Assembly (NCBI GenBank): GCA_023388355.1
Contig: JAEWGI010000035.1
Span: 1 to 64,000, forward strand
Direction: 5' to 3'
DNA length: 64,000 nt
DNA from: Pseudomonadota bacterium
Lineage (GTDB): Bacteria; Pseudomonadota; Gammaproteobacteria; Xanthomonadales; Xanthomonadaceae
How positions within the stretch are numbered: position 1 is the stretch's first letter; every line of letters starts with the position of its first letter. The notes beneath the pieces were generated by a model that had not been told where the DNA came from, made no database searches, and was given only the letters and a program-made list of their open reading frames with translations. A program made the position numbers and the translations under genes. Of this stretch, positions 8,473 through 16,273 are shown piece after piece.

Positions 8473-9216
8473 CTAGAGGTCGAAGATGCTCTTGATCACG
8501 GATGCGCCGGGCAGCACGTTCACGTAATCCGTGCCGTAGCCCGAGCGGCCCATGGTCCTGGCGACGTTGATGTAGCGTTCGATGGTTTCGACCAGCGGCG
8601 AGATCGCCTTGCTCTGCTGCTTGAGCGCGATGCTGATCTCGGCCCGCGACGGCGAGTTGTCCGCGTTGAACCGGGTGACCTTGATGCCGAGGTTCTCCAT
8701 CACGCAATCGCTGTTGATCCCGCCGTAGATCAGCGTGCACAGTGGCGGCGCGAAGGTCTTTTCGAACCCGCTGTTGATCCACTCCATGAGGCTGCCGGTG
8801 TCCACCCCGGGATTGACGAACGAGCGCAGCAGGGCGAGATCGGGGCCGATGTCTCCGTCGTAGAGGTTGCCGACATCGGCAGTGGCGCCTTCCGGACGCA
8901 CGTTGCCGTCGAGCACGAACTCCAGCGCGAACGTGCGTGGCTCGCCGCAGCCGGCCTCCAGCGGATGGGTGCGCACCAGCTGCGGGCCGAACTCCTTCAG
9001 GTCGTCGATCACGCCGGCGGGCGTGGTGGCCAGCTTGACGTACCAGGGCTTGTCGGCGCCGGCGGCCGCCGAGGTCTTGTCGAAGTTCCAGTTGCCGAAG
9101 TTCTCCACCTCCGTGTACTTGTAGGCACGGCGCTCGGTCAGCGTCTCCGGATTGAACTGGAACCGGAACACCAGCGGCGGCAGGCTGTTCCAGCAGGCGA
9201 GGTATCCGTGGGCCAT
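8473..9216 (-). CDS. CIS tube-adaptor protein (Pvc7/Afp7 N-terminal type)
   Basis: This 247-aa protein has the FRFQFNPETLTERRAYKYTEVE start typical of the 'CIS tube protein' family, which lies between the tube and the baseplate hub. The middle includes RTFALEFVLDGN and CTLIYGG, then RAEISIALKQ, consistent with a tube-like beta-barrel fold. In related systems this domain is followed in the same chain by LysM; here the LysM part is the next gene. The start at 9216 is preceded by AAGGA and lies 14 bases after the stop of the large hydrophobic protein. Confidence 0.8.
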   Translation of the reverse strand: MAHGYLACWNSLPPLVFRFQFNPETLTERRAYKYTEVENFGNWNFDKTSAAAGADKPWYVKLATTPAGVIDDLKEFGPQLVRTHPLEAGCGEPRTFALEFVLDGNVRPEGATADVGNLYDGDIGPDLALLRSFVNPGVDTGSLMEWINSGFEKTFAPPLCTLIYGGINSDCVMENLGIKVTRFNADNSPSRAEISIALKQQSKAISPLVETIERYINVARTMGRSGYGTDYVNVLPGASVIKSIFDL

Positions 9217-9230
9217 GGGGCGGGTCCTTG

Positions 9231-11057
9231 TCAGGCGGGCAGCAGGGCGGGATCGTCGGGGCCGCGCAGCGCGAGTTCGCGCTGGTACTCGAGCAGCTGC
9301 GCGTACATCCACTCGGCCGTCGGCACCGCGGACATGCCGAGCGGGCCGGATTCGCCCTCTTCGGCCGGCGTCAGGTCGATCACCACCTCGCCGATCTCGA
9401 TGGACGCGCGCGGGCGATCGACCGCTTCGCCGACGATGGCGCCCGGGATCGAGTGCGCATCGGCCGGTGGCGTGCCGCGGAACTGGTCGGTGATGCGGTC
9501 GAGCAGGGTCGCCAGGCCGTCGCCGGAGAGCCATTGTTCGTAGGCCCGCGCGATCGCCTCCATGCCGGTTTCCGGACGCTCGCGCACCGCCTGCTCGGCT
9601 TCGGAGAACGCTTCGGCGAATTCGGCCGAGCGCGCACGCACCGCGGCCAGGTTGGCGGCGTAGTCGCTGCGGCTGCGGTCGAGCTCGGTGGAGATCATGG
9701 CGTCGAAGCGCGCGGACAGCGCGGCGAACCCGGCGGCCACGCTGCCGCTGAGGTCGCCGACGCCGCGCAGGAGGCCGTCGCGCAGGCTGTCCATCTGGCC
9801 GCGCAGGGTCGCCAGGCTGGCGGCGGGCATCGCCAGGTCCGCGGCGTTGGGCATCGCCGGCAGGAGCGTGGAAGGCAGGGTGCCGGGCGCGGTCACCGGA
9901 GTCGGGAAGGAGAGCGCGGCCGCAGCGTCCAGCGCCTTTTGCTGGGTTGGACTCACCGCCGTCCCGCGCACCAGCTCGTACAGCGGCGGCAGGACCGCGG
10001 GCAGCACCCGGACCAGGTGGGTGATCAGCCGGAACACGCGAAGGTCGCCGAGATGCGCGAGCGCCACGAACAGCGAATCGACCAGCCAGCGCAGCATGCC
10101 GTTGACCACGCGCTGCAGGCCGCCGGCGAGGAACTGGAACACCGCCAGCGCGCCCTCCAGCACGGTGCCGGCGATGTCGAACAGGGAGGTCAGCAGGCCC
10201 TGCACCATCTGTCCGACGATCTGCGCCAGGCCGGCCGCGAGGCGTGCCGCCACCCCGAGCAGGTCGAACACGGTCACCAGCACCACGCCGCGCAGCAGCA
10301 TCGCGTTGCGGACGATGAACTGCATCATTTCGACGAACGCCAGCTTGATCGCGTCCAGCTTGTCCACCAGCAGCGCCAGGCTGCCGATCAGCATCGGCAC
10401 CAGCAGGATCAGGCCGTTGACGATCCGGCCCACGCCGCCAACCACGTTTTCCACCGACCGCAGCATCGCCATCCAGCGCTGGTGCTGCGGGGTCAGCGAC
10501 TGCTCCATGCGTTCCGGCGCCGGCGCGCCGCCGGCGCTGGTCTCCAGCAGGCCGGTGAGCAGGCCGAGGATGTCCCGGAATTCGTCGATCTGCCCGGTCA
10601 GCGAGTCGCCGACGACCGACGCACGCGGCGGGGCGTCCTCGACGGTACCCCCGGCGGGCGGGCTGCCGCCGATGCCGATCCGTTCGAGGATGTCGTGCAG
10701 CCGGGTCACGATGCCGTCGACCTTCCAGATCATCACCGGCAGCGCCACGCCCGCGATGGTGCCGCCGACCAGTCCACCGAACAGCCCGCCGAAGAAGCGG
10801 CCGATGCCGCCGAGCAGCCCCTCGAAGAAGCCGGCCACGCCGCTGCTGGCCACAAGGTCGCGCAGGTTGTTGACGTGGACCAGCAGTGCGCCGCCGCGCA
10901 TCGGCGGCGCGCCGAAACGTCCGGCCGGGGTGAACGCTTCGGCGAAGGCGAAGCCGGCATAGCGCGCGGTGGCCTGCGCCACCTCTTCCAGGGTGCCGCG
11001 CACCCCGCGGATCTGGGTGAGCAGCAGGCCCATCTGGGTGACGACCTCGTCGCTCAT
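9231..11057 (-). CDS. Large hydrophobic tape-measure-like protein C (608 aa)
   Basis: This 608-aa protein begins MSDEVVTQMG and overlaps the previous stop by ATGA. Residues ~95-130 are Gly/Phe-rich and hydrophobic (FFEGLLGGIGRFFGGLFGGLVGG). Residues ~205-370 form a long run of hydrophobic and amphipathic helices (VFDLLGVAARLAAGLAQIVGQMVQ), then a Ser/Pro/Thr linker, then polar helices. The C-terminus (~510-608) is acidic with RASIEIGEVVIDLTP. Position between tube-side and hub genes, length and helical hydrophobic character suggest a tape measure or a tube-lumen/membrane-insertion protein. I recognise no named domain. It resembles the two preceding genes in layout, so the three may be paralogues. 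Confidence 0.7.
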   Translation of the reverse strand: MSDEVVTQMGLLLTQIRGVRGTLEEVAQATARYAGFAFAEAFTPAGRFGAPPMRGGALLVHVNNLRDLVASSGVAGFFEGLLGGIGRFFGGLFGGLVGGTIAGVALPVMIWKVDGIVTRLHDILERIGIGGSPPAGGTVEDAPPRASVVGDSLTGQIDEFRDILGLLTGLLETSAGGAPAPERMEQSLTPQHQRWMAMLRSVENVVGGVGRIVNGLILLVPMLIGSLALLVDKLDAIKLAFVEMMQFIVRNAMLLRGVVLVTVFDLLGVAARLAAGLAQIVGQMVQGLLTSLFDIAGTVLEGALAVFQFLAGGLQRVVNGMLRWLVDSLFVALAHLGDLRVFRLITHLVRVLPAVLPPLYELVRGTAVSPTQQKALDAAAALSFPTPVTAPGTLPSTLLPAMPNAADLAMPAASLATLRGQMDSLRDGLLRGVGDLSGSVAAGFAALSARFDAMISTELDRSRSDYAANLAAVRARSAEFAEAFSEAEQAVRERPETGMEAIARAYEQWLSGDGLATLLDRITDQFRGTPPADAHSIPGAIVGEAVDRPRASIEIGEVVIDLTPAEEGESGPLGMSAVPTAEWMYAQLLEYQRELALRGPDDPALLPA

Positions 11058-13012
11058 GCCGGGGCCGCTCCCGCGATCAGCGCCAGCTGGCGCTGTCCAC
11101 CGACATAGGCTTCGCCCACGGCCTCCCTGAAGCGCTGGGCGAGCTCGCGCAGCAGCCGCTCGTCGTGGGCGCGTCCCGGCGCGCGCAGGGTCATGCGCGG
11201 CACCCGGACCCGGCCCAGGCGCGCATGGCGGGCGAGGATGTGCGGCGAAGTCGGGGTGATCTCGACCATCGATTCGCGGCCGGCGGCGGCCTGCTCCTGC
11301 CACCAGGCGCGCATCTGCGCCACGTACAGCGGGATCGCCTGCTGGATGATCCGGAAGCCGTCCGCCGCCAGCCAGCGTTCGAACGCGCCGACAGGCTGCG
11401 CGCGCACGCGCTCGCCGAGCGCGCGGATCTGGTCGTCGTACAGGCTGTTGGCCAGGCCGGCGGCTTCGCGCCCGAACCGCCCCATGCGCCCGGCCGGTCC
11501 GGTGCGGGCGAGATCGGCGGCGGTGCGGGCGAAGACGCCTGCCAGGTTGTCCAGGGTCCCGGACACGCGTTCGAGCAGGCCGCGCGCACCGGTGCCGAGC
11601 GCGCGGCCGAATCGCCGAAGTTCCCCGGCGACGTCCGCGGGCGATGCGCCGAACAGCAGGTCGTGGAAGTTCGGCATCGGCGGCAGGTGCGGCACGGCGG
11701 CTTCGCGCAGCGGGCCGCCGGTGTCGCGGAACAGCGCATCGACGATCCGGTCGAGCAGTCGGAGCGCGCGCAGCATGGCCGCACGGGGCGAACTGGTCCA
11801 GCGCCCGATCAGGGGAATGTAGCCAGCGCCGGACAGCGTGGCGCGCGCGCCGCCGATCGCGACCTTGAGCGCGCGGTGCATCACCCAGTTCAGTGCGCCG
11901 GTGCCTGCGTCGATCAGGTCGTTGAGGGTGAAGGTCAGGCCCAGCATGTCGATGACCGCACCGGCGGGCCCCATGAGCGGCTTGATCAACTGCAGCAGGT
12001 CGTATCCGAGGATGCTGTCGATCAGCGACAGGATGCTGTTGATGGTGTCGATGACACCGTTGACCTGGCGCTGGAGACCCTGCACGAACGAGGTCAACGC
12101 CGCCACGGCGACCTCGAAATAGATGCGTGCGACCAGCGCGAAATAGCGGATGCTCCACTGCAGCAGGGTCGCCATCGACGCGACCAGCGCCGGCACCTCC
12201 CGCAGCAGGCCGGGCAGGGTGCGCAGCAGGAAGTCCAGCACCTGGCTGCGCAGTTCGAAGGCGCGCCGCTCGATGCCCTGGAAGGTGTCGAGCAGCCAGT
12301 CGCGTACGTGCAGCCAAGCCGCGCGGGCCACGGTCTCCAGCCAGTCAGGCAGCGCCGGCAGCAGCATGATGGCGCCGGTCAGCCAGCGCCCGACGTCGTC
12401 CAGCATGTTGCCCGCCGGCATCGCGGTGGCCGGCGCGGCGGTTGGCCCGGGCGATTCGTCGGCGGTGGCGGGGCCAAGGAGACGCGCCTGCGCCAGGACG
12501 ACGTCGCCGGCCAGCAGCCGCAGCTGTCCAGCGCTCGAGGTCAGGCCACGCCAGGCCATCGCGAACAGGCCGAATACGTCGGAGAAGCGCGCGTTGGCGG
12601 GATCGAAGGTGCCGGGCCTGGGCTCGACCAGGCGATCGACCGAGTCGGCGATCAGGGCGAACACGCGCTCGATCGCCCCGATCAGGTTCGGCAGCAGCCA
12701 TTCGTCCTCGACGGCCTGCGCAATGCGGGTGAAGCCGCGTCCGAAGGCGACGAACGGCGCGGCCCAGGCCGCGCCCGCGCTGCCGTAGGGGCGCAGCGTG
12801 CCGTGCTGCTGCGGATCGATGGACAGCGACAGCGCGCGCCCTTCGAAGGCGAACACCGGGAAGCCGCGCGTGCGCCGCTCCAGTGTCTCCAACTGCGCCT
12901 GGCGGGTCTGCAGCCAGCGTTCGAGCAGGCCGGCCGCGTCGACGATGCGGCGCCGGTGCGCCTCGAAGGCGGCCAGCCAGGTGGCGGTGATCGGGAGCAG
13001 GTCGATGGGCAC
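11054..13012 (-). CDS. Large hydrophobic tape-measure-like protein B (652 aa)
   Basis: This 652-aa protein starts at a GTG (VPIDLLPITATWLAAFEAHRRR) 5 bases after the previous stop. The same frame is open further upstream, but that part lies antiphase inside the preceding gene and lacks coding character. After a polar N-terminal region (residues ~1-90) come many hydrophobic helices (for example LLQWSIRYFALVARIYFEVAVAALTSF and VNGVIDTINSILSLIDSIL, ~275-390). The C-terminal part has FERWLAADGFRIIQQ followed by VEITPTSPHILARHAR, a helix-then-strand pattern also seen in protein C (YEQWLSGDGLATLL, then IEIGEVVIDL). A tape-measure or membrane-active structural role is inferred from position only. 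Confidence 0.68.
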   Translation of the reverse strand: MPIDLLPITATWLAAFEAHRRRIVDAAGLLERWLQTRQAQLETLERRTRGFPVFAFEGRALSLSIDPQQHGTLRPYGSAGAAWAAPFVAFGRGFTRIAQAVEDEWLLPNLIGAIERVFALIADSVDRLVEPRPGTFDPANARFSDVFGLFAMAWRGLTSSAGQLRLLAGDVVLAQARLLGPATADESPGPTAAPATAMPAGNMLDDVGRWLTGAIMLLPALPDWLETVARAAWLHVRDWLLDTFQGIERRAFELRSQVLDFLLRTLPGLLREVPALVASMATLLQWSIRYFALVARIYFEVAVAALTSFVQGLQRQVNGVIDTINSILSLIDSILGYDLLQLIKPLMGPAGAVIDMLGLTFTLNDLIDAGTGALNWVMHRALKVAIGGARATLSGAGYIPLIGRWTSSPRAAMLRALRLLDRIVDALFRDTGGPLREAAVPHLPPMPNFHDLLFGASPADVAGELRRFGRALGTGARGLLERVSGTLDNLAGVFARTAADLARTGPAGRMGRFGREAAGLANSLYDDQIRALGERVRAQPVGAFERWLAADGFRIIQQAIPLYVAQMRAWWQEQAAAGRESMVEITPTSPHILARHARLGRVRVPRMTLRAPGRAHDERLLRELAQRFREAVGEAYVGGQRQLALIAGAAPA

Positions 13013-13017
13013 GCCGC

Positions 13018-14796
13018 TTACCCCGCCGGGACCGGATAGGGCTGCTCGCGCAGCAGGCGCGTCAGGTCGGTGGCGATGTTGCGCAGCGAGACTTCGTCGC
13101 CGTCCGGCGAGCGCACCACCAGCCGGCGCACGACCGGGCGGAGGCGGCCGTTGTCGGGCAGGTCGCGCACCGGGAAATCGACCCGCGCATCCGCCTCGCC
13201 GCGGCCATGGACGAAGCGGTCCAGGGCATCGAACGCGTCCATCAGGACCGGCATGCGCGCCCGCGCCTGCGCCGGCAGCACGCGGCCGACGATGTCGTGG
13301 AGCATGCCGCGATAGCGCAGCTCGTGCGATCGCAGCAGCTCCAGGCCTTCCTCGACGCTGCGTCCGCCCAGCTCTTCGGACATGGCGCGACGTTCGCCGG
13401 AGAACACGCTCGCCGGCGGCGCCGACAGCTGCCGCACCAGGGCCTGGGTGGCTGCATCGAGCTCGAACGGCTCCGCCATCGAGGCGGTGAAGTCTGCACC
13501 CCACGGGCTGGTGACCGGGGAACCGCCGGAGCGGGCCGCGGCGACCATGACTTCGGCCGATGCCAGCCCCGGCGGCGGCGGCGCGTCGAGCAGCCCCGCG
13601 ACGACGCCGGCGGGCGCCAGTGCGGACGAGATCGCGCCGCCGGACGCGGGCGGCGGCGACGCCCTGGATCCACCGCTGCCGGCGCCGATGATGGAACGCA
13701 CGGCGGTCGCCATGGCAGCCGCGGCGCGGAAGCTGCGGATCAGCGGGATCTCGCCGATCAGGGCGATGGCCGCGTCGCCGACCAGGCGCGCGTGGCCGGT
13801 CGCGGTGTTGGCGATGCGCGCGAAGCCTTCGCCCAGGCGGCGGCCGAGTTCCGCCAGCACCTCGCCGGCGCCCCCCGCCATGCGCCGGGCCACGACCATG
13901 ACGTGGTCGAACATGCCGAGCACCATTGCCCACGGCGATGCGCGCTGGCCGTCCTCGCTGCGCCACAGCTGCGCGATCTGGTCGAACGCGCCGCGCAGCA
14001 GCCGACGGGCCAGGTCGACCGAGAATCCGCCCAGCCGACGCATCGCCGAGAACTCGATCGCGTAGCGCAGCAGCTGCGGCCCGATCCGGGTCACCAGCCA
14101 GGCCGCCGCGCCGATCAGCTGCGCCAGCAGCGCGGCGAATCGGTCCAACACGCCGAGGATGCGGCGCAGCAGTGGATTGGTGATGGCGTCGCGCGGACCG
14201 GTGAACACGTCGATCAGGCGCGTCATCGCCCGCAGCATGCGTGCGAGCTCGCCGATGGCCTCGTAGGCCAGGACCAGGCTGCTGCCGGGTGCGGCGGCGA
14301 CGGCCGCGGCCACGATCCCGACGATCAGGGCGACCGGCAGCAGCACCACCGCCACCGCCCCGCCGATGCCGGTGAACATGGCGATGAAGTGCGGGCTGTA
14401 CAGCACGGTCAGCGTTGCCGAGAGGATCGCGCCGATCGAGCCGCGCAGCCGCGCGTACATGTAGGTCAGGGCGCCGCTGGGGCTGATCAGCATGCCCGCG
14501 AACGTGCCGGCCAGGCCCGCGACCGGCTCGAGCAGGTGCGGACCCGTCTGCCCGCCCATCGAGCGCGAGCGCGCCTCGCGGTAGCGCTCGCCGAGCGGGA
14601 CGATGTTGTCGATCATTACCCGCAGCCTTCCTTCGCTGCGGGGCAGGCGGGGGCCGAACCAGTGGACCAGGAACGCACCGCGCGCGCGGTCGATCACCAC
14701 GATTTCCAGCCGCAGCACTGCGTTCCAGCGGCCGAACGCCGCGCCCAGTCCGGACAGCGGCGCGTTCAGCGATGCCAGTAGCAGGGCGATGGGCAT
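13018..14796 (-). CDS. Large hydrophobic tape-measure-like protein A (592 aa)
   Basis: This 592-aa protein abuts the stop of the small preceding gene. It has strongly hydrophobic segments at ~125-175 (FIAMFTGIGGAVAVVLLPVALIVGIVAAAVAAA), further amphipathic helices to ~380, a Pro/Ser/Gly linker (~385-430), and a charged C-terminal region (~440-592) ending with SPDGDEVSLRNIATDLTRLLRE. No catalytic motif is visible. It is the first of three consecutive proteins of ~600 aa with the same plan: short polar N-terminus, hydrophobic middle, linker, charged tail. Ordinary systems have one tape measure, so this triplet is unusual. Whether one is the tape measure and the others are inserted or secreted proteins cannot be told from sequence. 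Confidence 0.68.
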   Translation of the reverse strand: MPIALLLASLNAPLSGLGAAFGRWNAVLRLEIVVIDRARGAFLVHWFGPRLPRSEGRLRVMIDNIVPLGERYREARSRSMGGQTGPHLLEPVAGLAGTFAGMLISPSGALTYMYARLRGSIGAILSATLTVLYSPHFIAMFTGIGGAVAVVLLPVALIVGIVAAAVAAAPGSSLVLAYEAIGELARMLRAMTRLIDVFTGPRDAITNPLLRRILGVLDRFAALLAQLIGAAAWLVTRIGPQLLRYAIEFSAMRRLGGFSVDLARRLLRGAFDQIAQLWRSEDGQRASPWAMVLGMFDHVMVVARRMAGGAGEVLAELGRRLGEGFARIANTATGHARLVGDAAIALIGEIPLIRSFRAAAAMATAVRSIIGAGSGGSRASPPPASGGAISSALAPAGVVAGLLDAPPPPGLASAEVMVAAARSGGSPVTSPWGADFTASMAEPFELDAATQALVRQLSAPPASVFSGERRAMSEELGGRSVEEGLELLRSHELRYRGMLHDIVGRVLPAQARARMPVLMDAFDALDRFVHGRGEADARVDFPVRDLPDNGRLRPVVRRLVVRSPDGDEVSLRNIATDLTRLLREQPYPVPAG

Positions 14797-15030
14797 TCAG
14801 CGGTTCCGTGAGGATTCGATTTCGGCGTTTTCGCGTTCGATCTGTTCGATCAGCAGACGCGCGAAGCTGCGTCGGTCTTCGGTGGGCATGTCCATCAGCT
14901 CGGCGTGCGGCCAGTGCAGGTGGTATGCCAGGAAGAACACCTCGCGACGCAGGTCATCGAGCGTCAGTCCAGTGCCAAAAAATGGGACAGGTCCAGGCTG
15001 GCCTTGAACTCGTGGCCGCAGGCCGGGCAT
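14797..15030 (-). CDS. Small conserved tail protein (REVFFLAYHLHWPHAELMDM)
   Basis: This is a short protein of up to 77 aa. The informative part is its last ~55 residues: LTLDDLRREVFFLAYHLHWPHAELMDMPTEDRR followed by a helix ending IERENAEIE. Small proteins with a (F/Y)AYHxHW...ME-x-R core are common just after the tube and chaperone genes in eCIS clusters (DUF6760-like, from memory). The start is uncertain. The only in-frame ATG (15030) overlaps the upstream gene by 67 bases and adds a poorly conserved leader. A non-ATG start near 14970 would remove the overlap. The stop abuts the start of the next gene. Confidence 0.65.
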   Translation of the reverse strand: MPGLRPRVQGQPGPVPFFGTGLTLDDLRREVFFLAYHLHWPHAELMDMPTEDRRSFARLLIEQIERENAEIESSRNR

Positions 15031-15776
15031 TCGATCGAACGGATCAGGTCGACGCCGGGCGCGGCCGAGTTCATCGCCCGGTCGATCAGGCGCCGGTCGG
15101 TCATGGTCAGCTCGGCCAGCAGCTTCGGCCCGATGGCGTTGAGCCGGTGCTGCGGCACCTCGCCCAGCGACTTCATGCAGCGCGCGAGCAGGGCGTTCTT
15201 GCCGAGCGAGGCGTTCTTGCGCATCTGCGGCGCCACCGCGGATTCGTCGGCACCGGTGGGCAGCCGCATCACCATGGCGTGGTGGGCGACGCCCTGCGCG
15301 TCGATGTAGCCGTCCTCGAGGCGGATGCGGATTTCGCCGGCGGACTCGTCTTCGCCGATGCGCCGCACCGGCAGTGTTTCCAGGTCCTCGGTGGTCTCGT
15401 GGCTATGGCCGCAGGACGGGCACTTGTAGGTCGCCTGCAGCTCGTGGCCGAAGGTGGCGCCGCGCAGCTGCAGCAGCAGGTAGTTGCGGTCGGCGGAGTA
15501 CATGTCCGACACCAGCGCAGGGCCGACCTGATTCAGCTCGCCCAGGCTGACCACGCAGCTGGCGAGCAACTCGGTGACCAGCTTGCCGCCGTTGCGCTGG
15601 TTCTGCGGGTCGGCGAGGATGGCTTCGTCGCGGCCGGTCATCTTGCGCAACGTGCCGTGCCGGTGCAGGCGGCCCTCGTCGTCGTGGACGCCGATGGGCA
15701 GCTCGAACTCGTAGGTGCGGCGCGTGGAGGCGACCGGCGCCGGGACCTCGCGCAGTGCGGTGGCTTCTGTTCTCAT
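14964..15776 (-). CDS. T4 gp26-like baseplate hub assembly chaperone with two CxxC pairs
   Basis: This 270-aa protein starts at an ATG that overlaps the tube stop (ATGA). The N-terminal half (FELPIGVHDDEGRLHRHGTLRKMTGRDEAILADP, then GGKLVTELLASCVV) follows the pattern of T4-type baseplate hub assembly chaperones. Two CPxCGH motifs, at ~137-142 (CPSCGH) and near the C-terminus (CPACGH), could together bind zinc. The middle ends with RNYLLLQLRGATFGHE. Such proteins are regular companions of tube genes in phage-like injection clusters and probably help assemble hub or tape measure without remaining in the particle. Confidence 0.75.
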   Translation of the reverse strand: MRTEATALREVPAPVASTRRTYEFELPIGVHDDEGRLHRHGTLRKMTGRDEAILADPQNQRNGGKLVTELLASCVVSLGELNQVGPALVSDMYSADRNYLLLQLRGATFGHELQATYKCPSCGHSHETTEDLETLPVRRIGEDESAGEIRIRLEDGYIDAQGVAHHAMVMRLPTGADESAVAPQMRKNASLGKNALLARCMKSLGEVPQHRLNAIGPKLLAELTMTDRRLIDRAMNSAAPGVDLIRSIECPACGHEFKASLDLSHFLALD

Positions 15777-16243
15777 TCGACACGCTCCAATCCCTCGTGC
15801 TCGAGCACGATGGTCTGCTTGAAATGGTTGGTGGAACCGGCTTCCAGGTCGGTGAACTTCGACGACTTCACCCAGGCGCCGTAGAAGGCGAAGGTGAGCA
15901 CGTCGGCGCCGTTGTGGCGCTTGACGATCATCCCGTCGCGACGCGACGCCGAGCCGCCCTGGTCGGTGCGGTTGAGCTTGAAGCATTCCTGGAACCAGTC
16001 CTTGAAGCGCTGGTCCTCCGGACTGCCGTCGACGTAGCGCTCGATGGTGAGCGGATCGAACTTCACCTTCGCGCCTGCGGTCTTGAACACGTGGAACGAG
16101 CTGCCGTGCGGCTGCTCCACGGTCTCGATCTCGCCTTCGCTCAGGCCGCTGACCTTGCTGACGCCGGGGCTTTCCCGTCCGTCGATCACCAGCACGAACT
16201 CGCTGGCGCGAAAACTTTCCCAAATGTCCCCGACTTGCGGCAT
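15773..16243 (-). CDS. Tail tube protein
   Basis: This 156-aa protein has the normal length of T4 gp19/Pvc1-type tube proteins: FVLVIDGRESPGVSKVSGLSEGEIETVEQPHG near the start, KVKFDPLTIERYVDG in the middle, and LTFAFYGAWVKSSKFTDLEAGSTNHFKQTIVLEHEGLERVE at the end. Stacked hexamers of such proteins form the inner tube expelled on contraction. Only one tube gene is visible in this window, whereas Afp/PVC clusters have several. It follows the sheath by 30 bases and overlaps the next gene by 4. Confidence 0.9.
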   Translation of the reverse strand: MPQVGDIWESFRASEFVLVIDGRESPGVSKVSGLSEGEIETVEQPHGSSFHVFKTAGAKVKFDPLTIERYVDGSPEDQRFKDWFQECFKLNRTDQGGSASRRDGMIVKRHNGADVLTFAFYGAWVKSSKFTDLEAGSTNHFKQTIVLEHEGLERVE

Positions 16244-16273
16244 GGCACCCTCCGGATGGGCTAGTGAACGGGA

